A DNA stretch of 64,000 nucleotides, taken from Amycolatopsis japonica. Its GTDB lineage: Bacteria; Actinomycetota; Actinomycetes; Mycobacteriales; Pseudonocardiaceae. Location of the stretch: assembly GCF_000732925.1 (NCBI RefSeq), contig NZ_CP008953.1, positions 7,991,001 to 8,055,000 of the forward strand, written 5' to 3'. The position numbers were made by a program, and so were the translations under genes. The notes under the pieces are model-generated. The model was not told the DNA's origin. It did no database searches and saw only the letters and a program-made list of their open reading frames with translations. Shown here piece after piece: positions 33,398 to 42,552 of this stretch (positions are counted from its first letter, which is position 1; each line of letters opens with the position of its first letter).

Positions 33398-33817
33398 GTG
33401 CCCCTTCCTTCCCTCAGCCGTCGTAGCGGCAGCCGCACGAACTTGAAGCCGGTCAACCCCGGTCGTCACCGCAACTCCCCCACCAAGGAGGCCGAAGCGG
33501 TCGTCGAAGACACGGAGCTCACCAGCTACCTTCGTGCCCTCGCCCCGGAAAACGACCCGGAGAGCACCGGCACCGGCAAGCGTTTCGGCGAAGCGCAGGT
33601 CTTCCAGCTGCGGATGAACCTCATCGCCTGCGAACAGCTCAAGGACGCCGCGGCCGAGCGCAACCTGTCGCCGCAGGCGCTGGCGCAGGAATGGATCCTC
33701 GAGCGCCTTTCGTGGGAGTCGCAGGCCAACTCGGCCCAGCAGCGCCGCCACGAGGAAGCCCACACCGACGAATTCCGCTTCGACGCCAACGCGTGGGAGC
33801 AGCCCGTCCCCCGCTGA
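33398..33817 (+). CDS. ribbon-helix-helix-like hypothetical protein
   Basis: 139 residues from the GTG at 33398 (VPLPSLSRRSGSRTNLKPVN). No ribosome binding site is seen before it, but TTATCG lies about 15 bases upstream, so the mRNA may be leaderless. The central part, VFQLRMNLIACEQLKDAAAE followed by RNLSPQALAQEWILERL, resembles a ribbon-helix-helix DNA-binding unit. The N-terminus is basic. Function unknown; a DNA-binding role is inferred. Confidence 0.65.
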   Translation: MPLPSLSRRSGSRTNLKPVNPGRHRNSPTKEAEAVVEDTELTSYLRALAPENDPESTGTGKRFGEAQVFQLRMNLIACEQLKDAAAERNLSPQALAQEWILERLSWESQANSAQQRRHEEAHTDEFRFDANAWEQPVPR

Positions 33818-33869
33818 CCCGTCGCCCCGGAACGGAACAGCACATCAGAAGAAGCTTGAGCGGCAAAGG

Positions 33870-33903
33870 GAAAAGCCCCCGGCGAGATCGCCGGGGGCTT
33901 TTC
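33870..33903. terminator. bidirectional intrinsic terminator
   Basis: A 15-base stem (33870-33884 / 33889-33903, loop AGAT) flanked by A and T tracts (GAAAAGCCCCC and GGGGGCTTTTC). It lies between the convergent stops at 33817 and 33936. Confidence 0.9.
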
Positions 33904-33935
33904 CGATCAGTCTGAGCAACGCCTGAAGGGCGGAC

Positions 33936-34139
33936 TCAGATCGCGCGGACCTTCTGGGCCTGCGGGCCCTTCTGGCCCTGACCGACCTCGAACTCCACTC
34001 GCTGGTTCTCCTCGAGCGTGCGGAAACCGCGACCCTCGATCTCCGAGTAGTGAACGAAGACGTCGCCCTCGCCGCCATCCTGCGCGATGAAGCCGAAGCC
34101 CTTCTCCGCGTTGAACCACTTCACAGTGCCTTGCGCCAC
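33936..34139 (-). CDS. cspA: cold-shock protein, CspA family
   Basis: 67 residues, GTG start with GAGGAG upstream. RNA-binding motifs RNP1 (KGFGFI) and RNP2 (VFVHY) are present, with TVKWFNAEKGFGFIAQ at the start. It binds single-stranded RNA and DNA and melts mRNA structure at low temperature. A second copy lies at 53630-53833. The leader contains a small hairpin (34163-34184). Confidence 0.95.
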   Translation of the reverse strand: MAQGTVKWFNAEKGFGFIAQDGGEGDVFVHYSEIEGRGFRTLEENQRVEFEVGQGQKGPQAQKVRAI

Positions 34140-34593
34140 CGCTGTACTCCTCGTTGCACATCCGCTTCGAGTGCCTCCGAAGCGACACCCAGACCGTCCC
34201 GGGCGGTTCCAACGAGTCGAGCGAAGAGCGCGTCACCGGCTCATGGCTCGCGTCAGAAGTTCCGCGAGTGTGAAGCCACGAACACGCAAAACGACGGCCT
34301 GATGGCAGCGTACCGGGATCTGGCCATATTTGAAGCCCGTGATCGGACTCTGGGCACCCCCAAGTACCAAGGTCACCGGAACGTCGTATACCGATCCGGC
34401 TTCTGTCGGACCCCCTCGCTAGCCTGTCGCCGCACGCCGACCTCAGGTCATCGCCGGACACGGACCGAAGTCGGCCATGCCCCGATCGTGAACTACGATC
34501 CACCCGATTGTGACTCGCATCACTCTCGATGGGATCAACTTACGGGGCTGTCCGGACGTCATGGTCGGTGTACAGGGGAGCAAAGGGGAAGCT
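34140..34593. other. 454-base divergent gap with a long csp leader
   Basis: It separates cspA (minus) from the L,D-transpeptidase gene (plus). A hairpin CGCTTCG...CGAAGCG lies at 34163-34184 in the cspA leader. Long structured leaders are usual for csp genes. I looked for a c-di-AMP (ydaO-type) riboswitch before the transpeptidase and found none. Confidence 0.5.
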
Positions 34594-35799
34594 TTGAGGT
34601 TCACGGAAACCGCGCGCCGCCGGGCGGCGATCGCGGCACTGGGGTTGGTGGCCGTTCTGACGCTGGGGGCGTGCAGCAGCGAGCCGACCGTGTCGGCCAG
34701 CGGGCCGGACGGCGGCGGGCCGGTCAGCAGCGACACCGGCGGCAAGGCGCCCGCGCCTGCCAAGCTGACGTACGAGCCCGCCGCGGGCGCGCAGGACGTC
34801 GCGCCGGGGCAGCCCATCAAGGTCAGCGTCGCCGACGGCACGCTCGATCAGGTCGTGCTGACCAATCCCGACGGCAAGCAGGTCGCGGGGCAGCCGTCCG
34901 AGGACAAGAAGAGCTGGTCCACCACCGAGCAGCTCGGCTACGGCAAGTCCTACACGTGGTCCGGCAAGGCCACCGGCACCGACGGCAAACCCGTCGACAT
35001 CGGCGGCGCCTTCACCACGGTCAAGCCGCGCAAGCAGGTGGGCGCGAACATCAACGTCTTCGACGGGCAGACGTACGGCATCGCCATGCCGATCACGCTG
35101 ACGTTCCCGAGCAAGGTCACCGACAAGGCCTCGGTCGAGAAGGCGCTGTCGGTCGAGACCACGCCGAAGACCGAGGGTTCCTGGGCCTGGGTCCACGACG
35201 ACACTTCGGTGCACTGGCGGCCGAAGGCCTACTGGCAGCCCGGCACCACGGTGAAGTTCAACGCCAAGATCTACGGCGTCAAGATCGGCGAAGGCGTGTA
35301 CGGCAAGGAAGACCGCTCGGCGAGCTTCACGATCGGCCGCTCGCAGATCGTCAAGGGCAACACCCAGACCCACCGGCTCCTCGTGATCCGCGACGGGCAG
35401 CAGATCGCGGACTACCCGGCCAGCTACGGCCTCGACGCCGACCCGGGCCGTGTCACGCCGAGCGGCACGCACGTGGTGATGTCCAAGCACGACACGTACT
35501 CGATGACCAACGAGCGCTACGACTACGAGAACATCGTCGTGCCGTCCGCGGTGCGGTTCTCGACCAACGGCGAGTTCATCCACGGCTACGCGCCTTCGAT
35601 CTGGGCGCAGGGCAAGAAGAACATCTCGCACGGCTGCGTGAACCTGGCGCCGGCGAACGCCAAGGCGTACATGGACGGCGCCCTGGTCGGGGATCCGGTC
35701 GAGATCGAGGGCAGCACCCAGAAGATCAACCGGGCGCGCGACTACAGCGACTGGACCTACTCCTGGGAAGAGTGGCAGGGCTTGTCTGCCCTGCGCTGA
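34594..35799 (+). CDS. lipoprotein L,D-transpeptidase with Ig-like domain
   Basis: 401 residues from a TTG with AAAGGGGAA upstream; ATG at 34561 is an alternative. The signal peptide ends in a lipobox (VAVLTLGACSS). An Ig-like domain of about 90 residues (PGQPIKVSVADGTLDQVVLT) comes first. A second Ig-like domain follows, then YkuD with HGYAPSIWAQGKKNISHGCV. The nucleophile Cys lies in SHGCVN near residue 345. It forms 3-3 peptidoglycan cross-links as LdtMt2 does and may confer resistance to penicillins. A terminator follows. Confidence 0.93.
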   Translation: MRFTETARRRAAIAALGLVAVLTLGACSSEPTVSASGPDGGGPVSSDTGGKAPAPAKLTYEPAAGAQDVAPGQPIKVSVADGTLDQVVLTNPDGKQVAGQPSEDKKSWSTTEQLGYGKSYTWSGKATGTDGKPVDIGGAFTTVKPRKQVGANINVFDGQTYGIAMPITLTFPSKVTDKASVEKALSVETTPKTEGSWAWVHDDTSVHWRPKAYWQPGTTVKFNAKIYGVKIGEGVYGKEDRSASFTIGRSQIVKGNTQTHRLLVIRDGQQIADYPASYGLDADPGRVTPSGTHVVMSKHDTYSMTNERYDYENIVVPSAVRFSTNGEFIHGYAPSIWAQGKKNISHGCVNLAPANAKAYMDGALVGDPVEIEGSTQKINRARDYSDWTYSWEEWQGLSALR

Positions 35800-35819
35800 C
35801 GGACCTCCATGAAACCGGG

Positions 35820-35849
35820 CGGCCGGAGACCCCCTGTGGTCTCCGGCCG
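35820..35849 (+). terminator. terminator of the L,D-transpeptidase gene
   Basis: 12-base arms CGGCCGGAGACC (35820-35831) and complement (35838-35849), loop CCCTGT, followed by TTCGTGC. Confidence 0.8.
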
Positions 35850-35937
35850 TTCGTGCTTGGGCGAGGGACGCGTCTTCCGGGAGCGCGTCAGCGCGACGGG
35901 AAGACTTCACCCCGCGCGCCGCTCTTGGCCGAAGGCC

Positions 35938-36013
35938 ACGGAAAAGTTTTGCCGGGCGCCGAGGCAACTACCCTCGCTGACCTGCGGTCGAGCGCCCGGC
36001 GAAATTTTTCCGT
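35938..36013. repeat. 22-base imperfect palindrome upstream of the sigma operon
   Basis: Arms at 35938-35959 and 35992-36013 match at 19 of 22 positions, with A/T-rich outer parts (ACGGAAAA and TTTTTCCGT) and a GC core. The 32-base centre is free. It could be a protein-binding site, a terminator or an element boundary. Confidence 0.65.
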
Positions 36014-36115
36014 CAGCGCGCGAAAAGTCACTGCAACCCTGCCTGGGGCGGGACGCATGTCTAACGACGTAAGGCGCCGCGGTCAATGAGCGGCGCCCGG
36101 ATCGAGGAGACACAC

Positions 36116-36430
36116 TTGCGTACTCGTATCGCTCTCACTCTCGGCGCGCTGCTGCTGGCGGGCGGCGCCGCCTTCGCGACCACGTCGCTGGCGTCGGCCG
36201 ATCAGAGCGCGCCGTCGCCGACGGCCACTCAGGCGCCCCAGCCGCCGGCCAAGGAGCCCACCACCACGCGGCCGGCGGAGCCGCCCCGCGCCACGACCGC
36301 CCCGCCGCGGAGCCTCCCGCAGACCCCCGCCGTCGCCGCGCCGGGCGAGCACCGCGTGCCCAAGGCCGTTCCCGCCGGGCCGACCGGGGATCTGCACCTC
36401 CCCGCCATCGTCGAAGGAGCCGGTAACTAG
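36116..36430 (+). CDS. secreted Pro-rich protein, first gene of the sigma operon
   Basis: 104 residues from a TTG with GAGGAG six bases upstream; ATG at 36086 is the other option. Signal peptide (IALTLGALLLAGGAAFATTS, then LASA). The mature chain is Pro/Ala/Thr-rich with no domain. It abuts the sigma-factor gene with no gap, so they are coupled. Confidence 0.7.
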   Translation: MRTRIALTLGALLLAGGAAFATTSLASADQSAPSPTATQAPQPPAKEPTTTRPAEPPRATTAPPRSLPQTPAVAAPGEHRVPKAVPAGPTGDLHLPAIVEGAGN

Positions 36431-36988
36431 GTGACGCCGAGCCGCTCGTCGAAGACCGGGACGGGCTCGCCGTGGGACGGCGAGTTCGCCCGGTACTTCG
36501 ACGAGCGCGCGCACAGCCTGCGTGCCACCGCGTACCTCCTGTGCGGCGACTGGCATCAGGCCGAGGACATCACCCAGGCCGCGCTGCTGAAGCTGTATCT
36601 GGCTTGGCCGAGGCTCTCCCGGCACGACGCGCTCGACGGCTACGCGCGCAAGATCGTGCTGCGGACGTTCCTCTCCGAGCATCGGCGCGTCTGGCGCAAA
36701 CGGGAGAAGCTCACGGACGCCCTTCCCGACGTCCCGGGCGAAACCAACGGCACGGAACAGGAGATGCTGGTCAGGCACGCCCTGTCCGGCATCGCCCCGA
36801 AGCAGCGGGCCGTCCTTGTCCTGCGGTACTTCGAAGATCTCAGCGTCGAAGAGACGGCCACGGCGCTGGGCTGCAGCACCGGGAACGTGAAGAGCCAGGG
36901 TGCGCGGGGTCTGGCGACCCTGCGTAAACGGCTCGGTCCGCATTTCAGTGAGCTGGCCTTGAGCGGAGCGCACGACGATGGGAGGTGA
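36431..36988 (+). CDS. SigE-family ECF sigma factor
   Basis: 185 residues. Region 2 is FDERAHSLRATAYLLCGDWH with EDITQAALLKLYLAW. Region 4 is LSVEETATALGCSTGNVKSQ. The SigE-like type is common in actinomycetes and often has no classical anti-sigma. The next gene, encoding a TM protein, overlaps the stop region. It likely directs transcription of cell-envelope or stress genes; targets are unknown. Confidence 0.9.
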   Translation: MTPSRSSKTGTGSPWDGEFARYFDERAHSLRATAYLLCGDWHQAEDITQAALLKLYLAWPRLSRHDALDGYARKIVLRTFLSEHRRVWRKREKLTDALPDVPGETNGTEQEMLVRHALSGIAPKQRAVLVLRYFEDLSVEETATALGCSTGNVKSQGARGLATLRKRLGPHFSELALSGAHDDGR

Positions 36989-36992
36989 GGAG

Positions 36993-37448
36993 ATGGACGA
37001 GGACATCAAAGGCGTGCTTTCGCACGGCGCGAGCGGTCCCCCGCTGGGCATCCGGGCGGCGGACATCATCGAGCGGGGTGGCCGGATCCGGCGACGACGC
37101 AAGCGGCTGGCCGTGGCGGGCAGTTCGCTGGCGACGATCGCGGTGATCGTGTTCGGCGCGATCGCCGTCGGCGGTCGCGGTGGCGAGGGGCCCGCGCCGG
37201 TTCAACCCGCCGGGCCGGGTCTGTCGACGATCGCCCCGTCACCGGTCTCCCCCGCACCGTCCGAGTCGCCCCCGCGGGCGGAGGTCACTCCCGGGACGCC
37301 GGCTCCACCCGCTTCCGCGCCGACGACCGATCAGCAGCGTTCGACGCCGAGGTCTCTCCCACCCGGCCGGACGACGACCGGTCCCCATCGCGCGCCCACG
37401 CCGACGAAGCAGCCGAGCGAGCCTCCGACGACGGCCACGACCCGCTGA
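36993..37448 (+). CDS. single-TM protein downstream of the sigma factor, possible anti-sigma
   Basis: 151 residues from the ATG with GGAGGTGAGGAG directly upstream; the ATG at 36978 is rejected. About 45 cytoplasmic residues, a basic stretch (RIRRRRKRLAV), one TM segment (SLATIAVIVFGAIAVGG), then a Pro/Thr-rich exported tail. The layout fits an anti-sigma factor although no ZAS Cys/His motif is seen. Confidence 0.72.
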   Translation: MDEDIKGVLSHGASGPPLGIRAADIIERGGRIRRRRKRLAVAGSSLATIAVIVFGAIAVGGRGGEGPAPVQPAGPGLSTIAPSPVSPAPSESPPRAEVTPGTPAPPASAPTTDQQRSTPRSLPPGRTTTGPHRAPTPTKQPSEPPTTATTR

Positions 37449-37662
37449 TCTCCCGTCCGGAACGTCCGATTCCCGAAGTGTGACCCAAAGTAATCGGAAA
37501 TTCTCCGACATCGGCTTCACCTGGTGGTTCGTCACCGTATTGGGGGAACGGCCCTCGCACGACCGATCCAAAGCGCTGAACCCGGACGTTTGAACCCCTA
37601 CGGTCGAGGGAACAAACCCTCGACGATGGGTAAGTAAACGGGTGGGTCGGGAGGTCAAACCC

Positions 37663-39078
37663 ATGGCCGAAGAGGCGCTGAGCGCGTCACATCAGGAAAA
37701 AGGGGAACCGGCGGAGGCCCCACCTGAACAGATCAGAAAGGCCGTCGCCGGGGCGGCGATGGGTAACTGCATCGAGTGGTACGACTTCGGCGTTTTCGGC
37801 TTCATGCCGGCCATTCTGGGGCAGGTCTTCTTCAATGCGTCGAGCACTTCCGAAGGCGCGCTGGCGACCTTCGCGGTCTTGGCGATCACGTTCATCGTCC
37901 GGCCGTTCGGCAGCTTCGTGTTCGGTCCGCTGGGCGACAAGATCGGGCGCCAGAAGGTTCTCGCGCTGACGATCATCCTGATGTCCGGGTCGACGTTCAT
38001 CATCGGTCTGTTGCCGTCCTACGCGACGATCGGCCCGGCCGCGGCGGTCCTGCTGATCCTGTTGCGCACCATCCAAGGCTTCTCGGCGGGCGGTGAGTAC
38101 GGCGGTGCGGCGACGTTCATCGCGGAGTACGCGCCCGCCCGGCGCCGGGGTTTCTGGGGCAGCTGGCTGGAATTCGGCACGCTCGTCGGCTTCGCGATGG
38201 GCGCCGGCTTCGTCACGATCTTCACCGTCGTGCTCGGCGACGAGGCCATGCGCGAATGGGGCTGGCGCCTGCCGTTCCTGATCGCGGGCCCGCTCGGCAT
38301 CGTCGGTCTGTACCTGCGGAACAAGCTGGAGGACACTCCGCTGTTCCAGGAGATCGAGAAGAAGAACCAGGTCGAAAAGTCGCCGCTGAAGGCGCTGCTC
38401 AAGAAGCACTGGACGTCGATCCTGCACCTGATCGGCATCGTGGTGATGCTGAACGTCGCCGACTACATCGTGATCACCTACCTGGAGACGTATCTCAAGG
38501 ACGTGGTCGGCTTCAGCGGGCACACACCCTTGCTCATCATCCTGGCCACCATCGGGTTGATGCTGATCTTGATCGTGCCGGTCGGCATGCTGTCCGACCG
38601 CATCGGGCGAAAACCCATCCTGATCACGTGCTGCGCGAGCTTCCTGGTGCTGCCGATCCCGGCGTTCTCGCTGATGGGCGCGGCCGCGGACGACCGGAAC
38701 GCCTGGCAGCTCATGCTCGGCCTGGTGATGATCGCGGTGCCGCTGGTGCTGATCCTCGCCGTGCTCGCGGCGACGCTGCCGGCGATGTTCCCGACCCAGG
38801 AACGCTACAGCGGTTTCTCCATCGGCTACAGCGTTTCCACCGCGGCGTTCGGCGGCACGGCGTCGTACATCATCGGCAGCCTGGTGACCAATACGGGTGA
38901 CAACCTGTGGCCCGCGTACTACCTGATGGGCGCGGCGGCGATCGCGGCCATCCCGATCCTGCTGCTGCCCGAAACGGCCGGGGTGTCGCTGCGCGGCATC
39001 GTGAACTCGCGGATCGCGCGGCGCCGGAAACCGGAAACGGCCACTCCCGGCGGCGCTTCGGAGCTACCGGCGAGTTAA
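37663..39078 (+). CDS. MHS-family MFS transporter (ProP/KgtP-like)
   Basis: 471 residues from the ATG with GGGAGG upstream; a GTG seven codons earlier is ignored. Twelve TM segments. The MHS signature is GNCIEWYDFGVFGFMPAI. It is followed by FGPLGDKIGRQKVL and LRTIQGFSAGGEYGGAATFI. This subfamily takes up osmolytes such as proline or betaine, or dicarboxylates, with protons. The substrate is not resolved. The longer C-terminal tail is basic. Confidence 0.9.
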   Translation: MAEEALSASHQEKGEPAEAPPEQIRKAVAGAAMGNCIEWYDFGVFGFMPAILGQVFFNASSTSEGALATFAVLAITFIVRPFGSFVFGPLGDKIGRQKVLALTIILMSGSTFIIGLLPSYATIGPAAAVLLILLRTIQGFSAGGEYGGAATFIAEYAPARRRGFWGSWLEFGTLVGFAMGAGFVTIFTVVLGDEAMREWGWRLPFLIAGPLGIVGLYLRNKLEDTPLFQEIEKKNQVEKSPLKALLKKHWTSILHLIGIVVMLNVADYIVITYLETYLKDVVGFSGHTPLLIILATIGLMLILIVPVGMLSDRIGRKPILITCCASFLVLPIPAFSLMGAAADDRNAWQLMLGLVMIAVPLVLILAVLAATLPAMFPTQERYSGFSIGYSVSTAAFGGTASYIIGSLVTNTGDNLWPAYYLMGAAAIAAIPILLLPETAGVSLRGIVNSRIARRRKPETATPGGASELPAS

Positions 39079-39087
39079 CGTCTTTCC

Positions 39088-39672
39088 ATGAGCCGTATCT
39101 CGCAGCCGTGGCCGCCGGTCGAAGTCGAACCGGCGACCGTCCACCCGGAAGCCCCCAAGCAGGGCAGCCACCTCGGCATCCACTTCGGTGAGTGTTTCGG
39201 GTGCGGCGACGAGATCGAGGCCGGGCTCCACCTGCATTCGACGGTGGGCGAAGGGACGACGGTGTACTCCAAGTTCACCGTCACCTCCGCCCACCAGGGT
39301 GCGCCCGGCCTCGCCCATGGCGGTCTGCTGGCATGCGCCTTCGACGAGGCGCTCGGCTCGACCGTCGGCAACCTGCTGCGTCGCCCCGCCGTCACCGGGA
39401 AACTGGAGACGGACTTCCTCCGGCCGGTTCCGGTCGGCTCGACCCTGTACATCGCCACGAAACTGGACGGCATCGCCGGCCGGAAGATCTACGTGAGCGC
39501 CGACGGCCGGCTGGACGCCGAAGACGGCCCTGTCGCGGTGCGCGCGCGGGCGTTGTTCGTGCGGGTGGAGTTCGAGCACTTCAGCACCCACGGAGACCCC
39601 GAGGCGCTGCAGAAGCTCGCCGCCGCACACGAAAAGGCCAAGCGCGCCCGCGAGTGGGACATCAACCCCTGA
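39088..39672 (+). CDS. PaaI-like hotdog thioesterase
   Basis: 194 residues. The hotdog core is HQGAPGLAHGGLLACAFDEA with the HGG motif, then TGKLETDFLRPVPVGSTLYI. An N-terminal FGECFGCG has two Cys. It hydrolyses acyl-CoA; the substrate is unknown. Its stop lies 9 bases after the MHS gene region promoter strand, in the same direction, and a family-A palindrome follows. Confidence 0.85.
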   Translation: MSRISQPWPPVEVEPATVHPEAPKQGSHLGIHFGECFGCGDEIEAGLHLHSTVGEGTTVYSKFTVTSAHQGAPGLAHGGLLACAFDEALGSTVGNLLRRPAVTGKLETDFLRPVPVGSTLYIATKLDGIAGRKIYVSADGRLDAEDGPVAVRARALFVRVEFEHFSTHGDPEALQKLAAAHEKAKRAREWDINP

Positions 39673-39673
39673 G

Positions 39674-39734
39674 CATTTCGTCCTCTGAATGCGGTGGTTC
39701 GTACGCCCAACTACCGCGTTCAGAGGACGAAATG
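39674..39734. repeat. dispersed palindrome family A, copy 2
   Basis: 22-base arms at 39674-39695 and 39713-39734 with one mismatch, sharing the core TCCTCTGAATGCGGT with copy 1 at 1968-2023. It lies between convergent stops at 39672 and 39740 and should terminate both. Confidence 0.85.
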
Positions 39735-39739
39735 CGGGG

Positions 39740-42415
39740 CTAGGTGAGGGTTCGCGGCCGGATCGCGTTCGCCTTGTCGACGAGTTCGACCCGCTGGTCG
39801 ACCGATCCGGCCAACCGCGCCAACGTCCGATAGCAGCGCTCGAGCCCGAACCGCAGGTCTCGTTCCTCCAAGGCACAGCCCAGGACCTTCGCGCCCGGTG
39901 TCGGCTGGTTCTGCGAGTTGAGCCAGCCGTACGCCGCTTCGAGGACCTCCGCCGACAAACGAGTGCGGCGTTCGGCGTCGAGCTGCAGGCGCTCCAAACG
40001 CGTCGAGGCGTCGACGAGGTCGCGCTCCGACACCATCACCGGATCCTTGCCGCCGCCGTTGATCCTGGTCTTGATCTTGATCGCGGCCACCTGCGCGGCG
40101 ACGTGATGCGACGACGACGCCGGGACGGCTTCCAACACCTCGATCGCGCTGGCCCTGGCGCCTTGCGCGAGGTACACGCGAGCGAGCCCGAAGGCGGCGC
40201 TGACGTACGAGCGGTCCGTTCGCCACACCAGCTCGTAGTAGCGCGCGGCGCCGAAGTAGTCCCCGACCCCTTCCGCGCTGACGGCCAAGGCCAGCTTCGG
40301 CGCGATCTCGCCGGGCAGGTCGTCGTACACCGCTTCGAACGCGACGTGCGCGACGCGGGACCGTCCGCCCGCGAGCTCGATCAGGCCGCGGTACCAGTCG
40401 ATCCGCCAGTCGTGCGGGAAACCGGCCTTGATCGCGAGGTACTGCGCGGCCTGCAGCTGCCGCTGCGCCTCGACCAGCTCGCCGAGCTCGATCCGGGCAC
40501 GGACGATGCGCAGCCGGACCTCGATCGACTCGCGCGGTGCCCCGGACAGCGACTCGATCGCGCCCGCGGGATCGAGCGCGACCGTCGAGGCCAGCACACC
40601 GGCCGCCGGGTCGTCCGTGTCGACCTGCGGGATCGGGAGCCCCGCGACCACTTCGCCCGGATCGGGCAGCGGCACGCTCCCGCCGTGTTCCGGAACGACC
40701 ATGTCGACGCCGAACGTGCGGGTCTCCGGCCCGAAGACGGTCGACGCGCCAGGACGCTGTTTCCCGGTGCCCAGCGCCATGATCTCGCGGAGCACGCCGG
40801 TCAGCTGGTCGGCCATGTCCTCGGCCGCGATGAACCGGCGGTCCGGGTCGGTGTGCGTCGCGCGCTTCAGGAAGCGGTAGTACGAACCGAAGAGCGCGAA
40901 CAGCGGCACGACGTCCGGGCCGGGCAAGGTCGTCTTGTACTTGCTGGTGTAGCCGGAGAATTCGAAGCTGAGCACGGCGAGCGTGCGGCCGACCGTGTAC
41001 AGGTCCGATGCCACCGAAGCGCCGTGCGTCGCCAGTTCGGGCGCGCTGTAGCCGGTGGTGAAGAACAGCGGGCTCTCGTAGTCGTCGATGCGGCGGACCG
41101 CGCCGAGGTCGATCAGCTTGAGCTGTTCGTGCGTCTGGATGACGTTGTCGGGCTTGAGGTCGCAGTACAGCAGGTTCTGGCCGTGCAGGTAGCCCATGGC
41201 GGGCAGGATCTCGAGCCCGTAGGCGATCACCTGGCCGATGGGCAGCGGCTCCGGGCGCTTGGTCTCGCGGTGGTGCGCGAGCGCGAGCTGGCGCAGGGAC
41301 TGACCGCCGACGTACTCCATGACGATGTAGCCGACCGAGTTGCCGGTGTCGCCGTCCGGGTGCTGCACGAAGTTGTGGATCTTGACGATGTTGGGGTGCT
41401 CGACCTCGGCGAGGAACCGCTGCTCGTTGGCGGCGGCCGCCATCGCGGTGGCGTCGCCGGTGTCGATCAGGCCCTTGAGCACCACCCAGCGGTCGCTGAC
41501 GTTGTGGTCCTGCGCGAGGTAGATCCAGCCGAGGCCGCCGTACGCGAGCGCGCCGAGCACCTCGTACTGGCCGCCGACGATCTCGTTCGGCCGCAGCTTC
41601 GGGACGAAGGAGAACGGGTTCCCGCACTTCTCGCATTCGCCCTCTGGCGAACCGGGCTTGCCGTCCTTGCCGCGGCCGACCTTGGCACTGCAGCTGCCGC
41701 AGAAGCGTTTCTCCTCGGCCACCATCGGGTTCTCGAGGACGGCGGACGCCGGGTCGCGGTACGGCACCTGCGGGACGTCGACGAGCCCGGCGCCGAGACG
41801 GCCGCGACGCGACGTGCGGGACGACGTCCGGCGTGCGGTTCCGGGGAACGAACCCGTCCCGGTCCCGGTTCCGGTGCCGTGGCTGCCCGACCCGGTGCCG
41901 GTGCCGGTTCCCCGGCTTTCGCTGGAACGTTCGGGAAGGACGCTTTCCGTGCCCGGGTCCGGCAGCGGCCCGGGCCCGTTGTCGACGCGCGGCGTCGGCG
42001 GCATGATGCTCTGCGTCTCCGGTGCCGGCGAGGAGAGCACGCTGGTCGGCTGCGGCGCGTCGGCGGGTGCCTGCCACGCGGGGCGGACGACCTGGGTCTG
42101 CGGGCTCACCGGGGCCATGTCGCCCGGCGGACGCGTCGGATCCTCGGCGCCGGGGATCGGCCGCTGCTGGCCGCGCGGCGGAGTCTGCGGACGCTGGACG
42201 GGCGCGTGATAGATCGTGCGCTCGGCGTCCGTCTCCGGCTGGGGCTTCGGCTTGGGCCGCGACGGCTCGGCGAGATCGAGCCTGCCGGAAATGGACGGTT
42301 CGGGCGTTTCCCAGCGGACCGGCGCCGGCGGCGTCCAGGACGCGGACTCCGCCTCACGCTCCGGCGTGGCGTCGTCCGGCGCTGCGTGCCGAGGACGGCG
42401 CGGCTCTTCCGACAC
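39740..42415 (-). CDS. pknG: serine/threonine protein kinase PknG
   Basis: 891 residues, GTG start with GGGAGG upstream. An unusually long Pro/Gly-rich N-terminus precedes a rubredoxin-like domain (CGSC near 238, CEKCG near 262). The kinase follows: glycine-rich loop GALAYGGLGWIYLA, Lys near 312 in VVLKGL, YCDLKPDN near 418, LIDLGAVRRI near 437. The C-terminal part is TPR repeats. PknG senses redox and amino-acid status and phosphorylates the OdhI/GarA regulator to control 2-oxoglutarate metabolism. glnH and glnX, its usual neighbours, lie 4.3 kb away beyond an oppositely oriented cassette. Confidence 0.95.
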   Translation of the reverse strand: MSEEPRRPRHAAPDDATPEREAESASWTPPAPVRWETPEPSISGRLDLAEPSRPKPKPQPETDAERTIYHAPVQRPQTPPRGQQRPIPGAEDPTRPPGDMAPVSPQTQVVRPAWQAPADAPQPTSVLSSPAPETQSIMPPTPRVDNGPGPLPDPGTESVLPERSSESRGTGTGTGSGSHGTGTGTGTGSFPGTARRTSSRTSRRGRLGAGLVDVPQVPYRDPASAVLENPMVAEEKRFCGSCSAKVGRGKDGKPGSPEGECEKCGNPFSFVPKLRPNEIVGGQYEVLGALAYGGLGWIYLAQDHNVSDRWVVLKGLIDTGDATAMAAAANEQRFLAEVEHPNIVKIHNFVQHPDGDTGNSVGYIVMEYVGGQSLRQLALAHHRETKRPEPLPIGQVIAYGLEILPAMGYLHGQNLLYCDLKPDNVIQTHEQLKLIDLGAVRRIDDYESPLFFTTGYSAPELATHGASVASDLYTVGRTLAVLSFEFSGYTSKYKTTLPGPDVVPLFALFGSYYRFLKRATHTDPDRRFIAAEDMADQLTGVLREIMALGTGKQRPGASTVFGPETRTFGVDMVVPEHGGSVPLPDPGEVVAGLPIPQVDTDDPAAGVLASTVALDPAGAIESLSGAPRESIEVRLRIVRARIELGELVEAQRQLQAAQYLAIKAGFPHDWRIDWYRGLIELAGGRSRVAHVAFEAVYDDLPGEIAPKLALAVSAEGVGDYFGAARYYELVWRTDRSYVSAAFGLARVYLAQGARASAIEVLEAVPASSSHHVAAQVAAIKIKTRINGGGKDPVMVSERDLVDASTRLERLQLDAERRTRLSAEVLEAAYGWLNSQNQPTPGAKVLGCALEERDLRFGLERCYRTLARLAGSVDQRVELVDKANAIRPRTLT

Positions 42416-42552
42416 TGGTACCTCCCGAAATCCCCCGCGACCACGTCACCCCAGATCTTAGGGGGTGAGCGCCCAGGTCGTGCCCGCGCCGGGTCGAACC
42501 CGCTACGGTGCGGGAGAGAACCGATTCAGCAGGTGATGAGGGGGAGGACCGG

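Larger units (their letters stand above)
35800..36115. other. 316-base gap between two operons
   Basis: It contains the terminator at 35820-35849 and a large imperfect palindrome at 35938-36013, both listed. No ORF with a ribosome binding site is seen. The promoter of the sigma-factor operon should be here. Confidence 0.5.

Noticed and set aside
34140..34593. c-di-AMP riboswitch before the L,D-transpeptidase gene
   Set aside because: Such riboswitches often precede wall-lytic genes in actinomycetes, but no conserved core is seen here.
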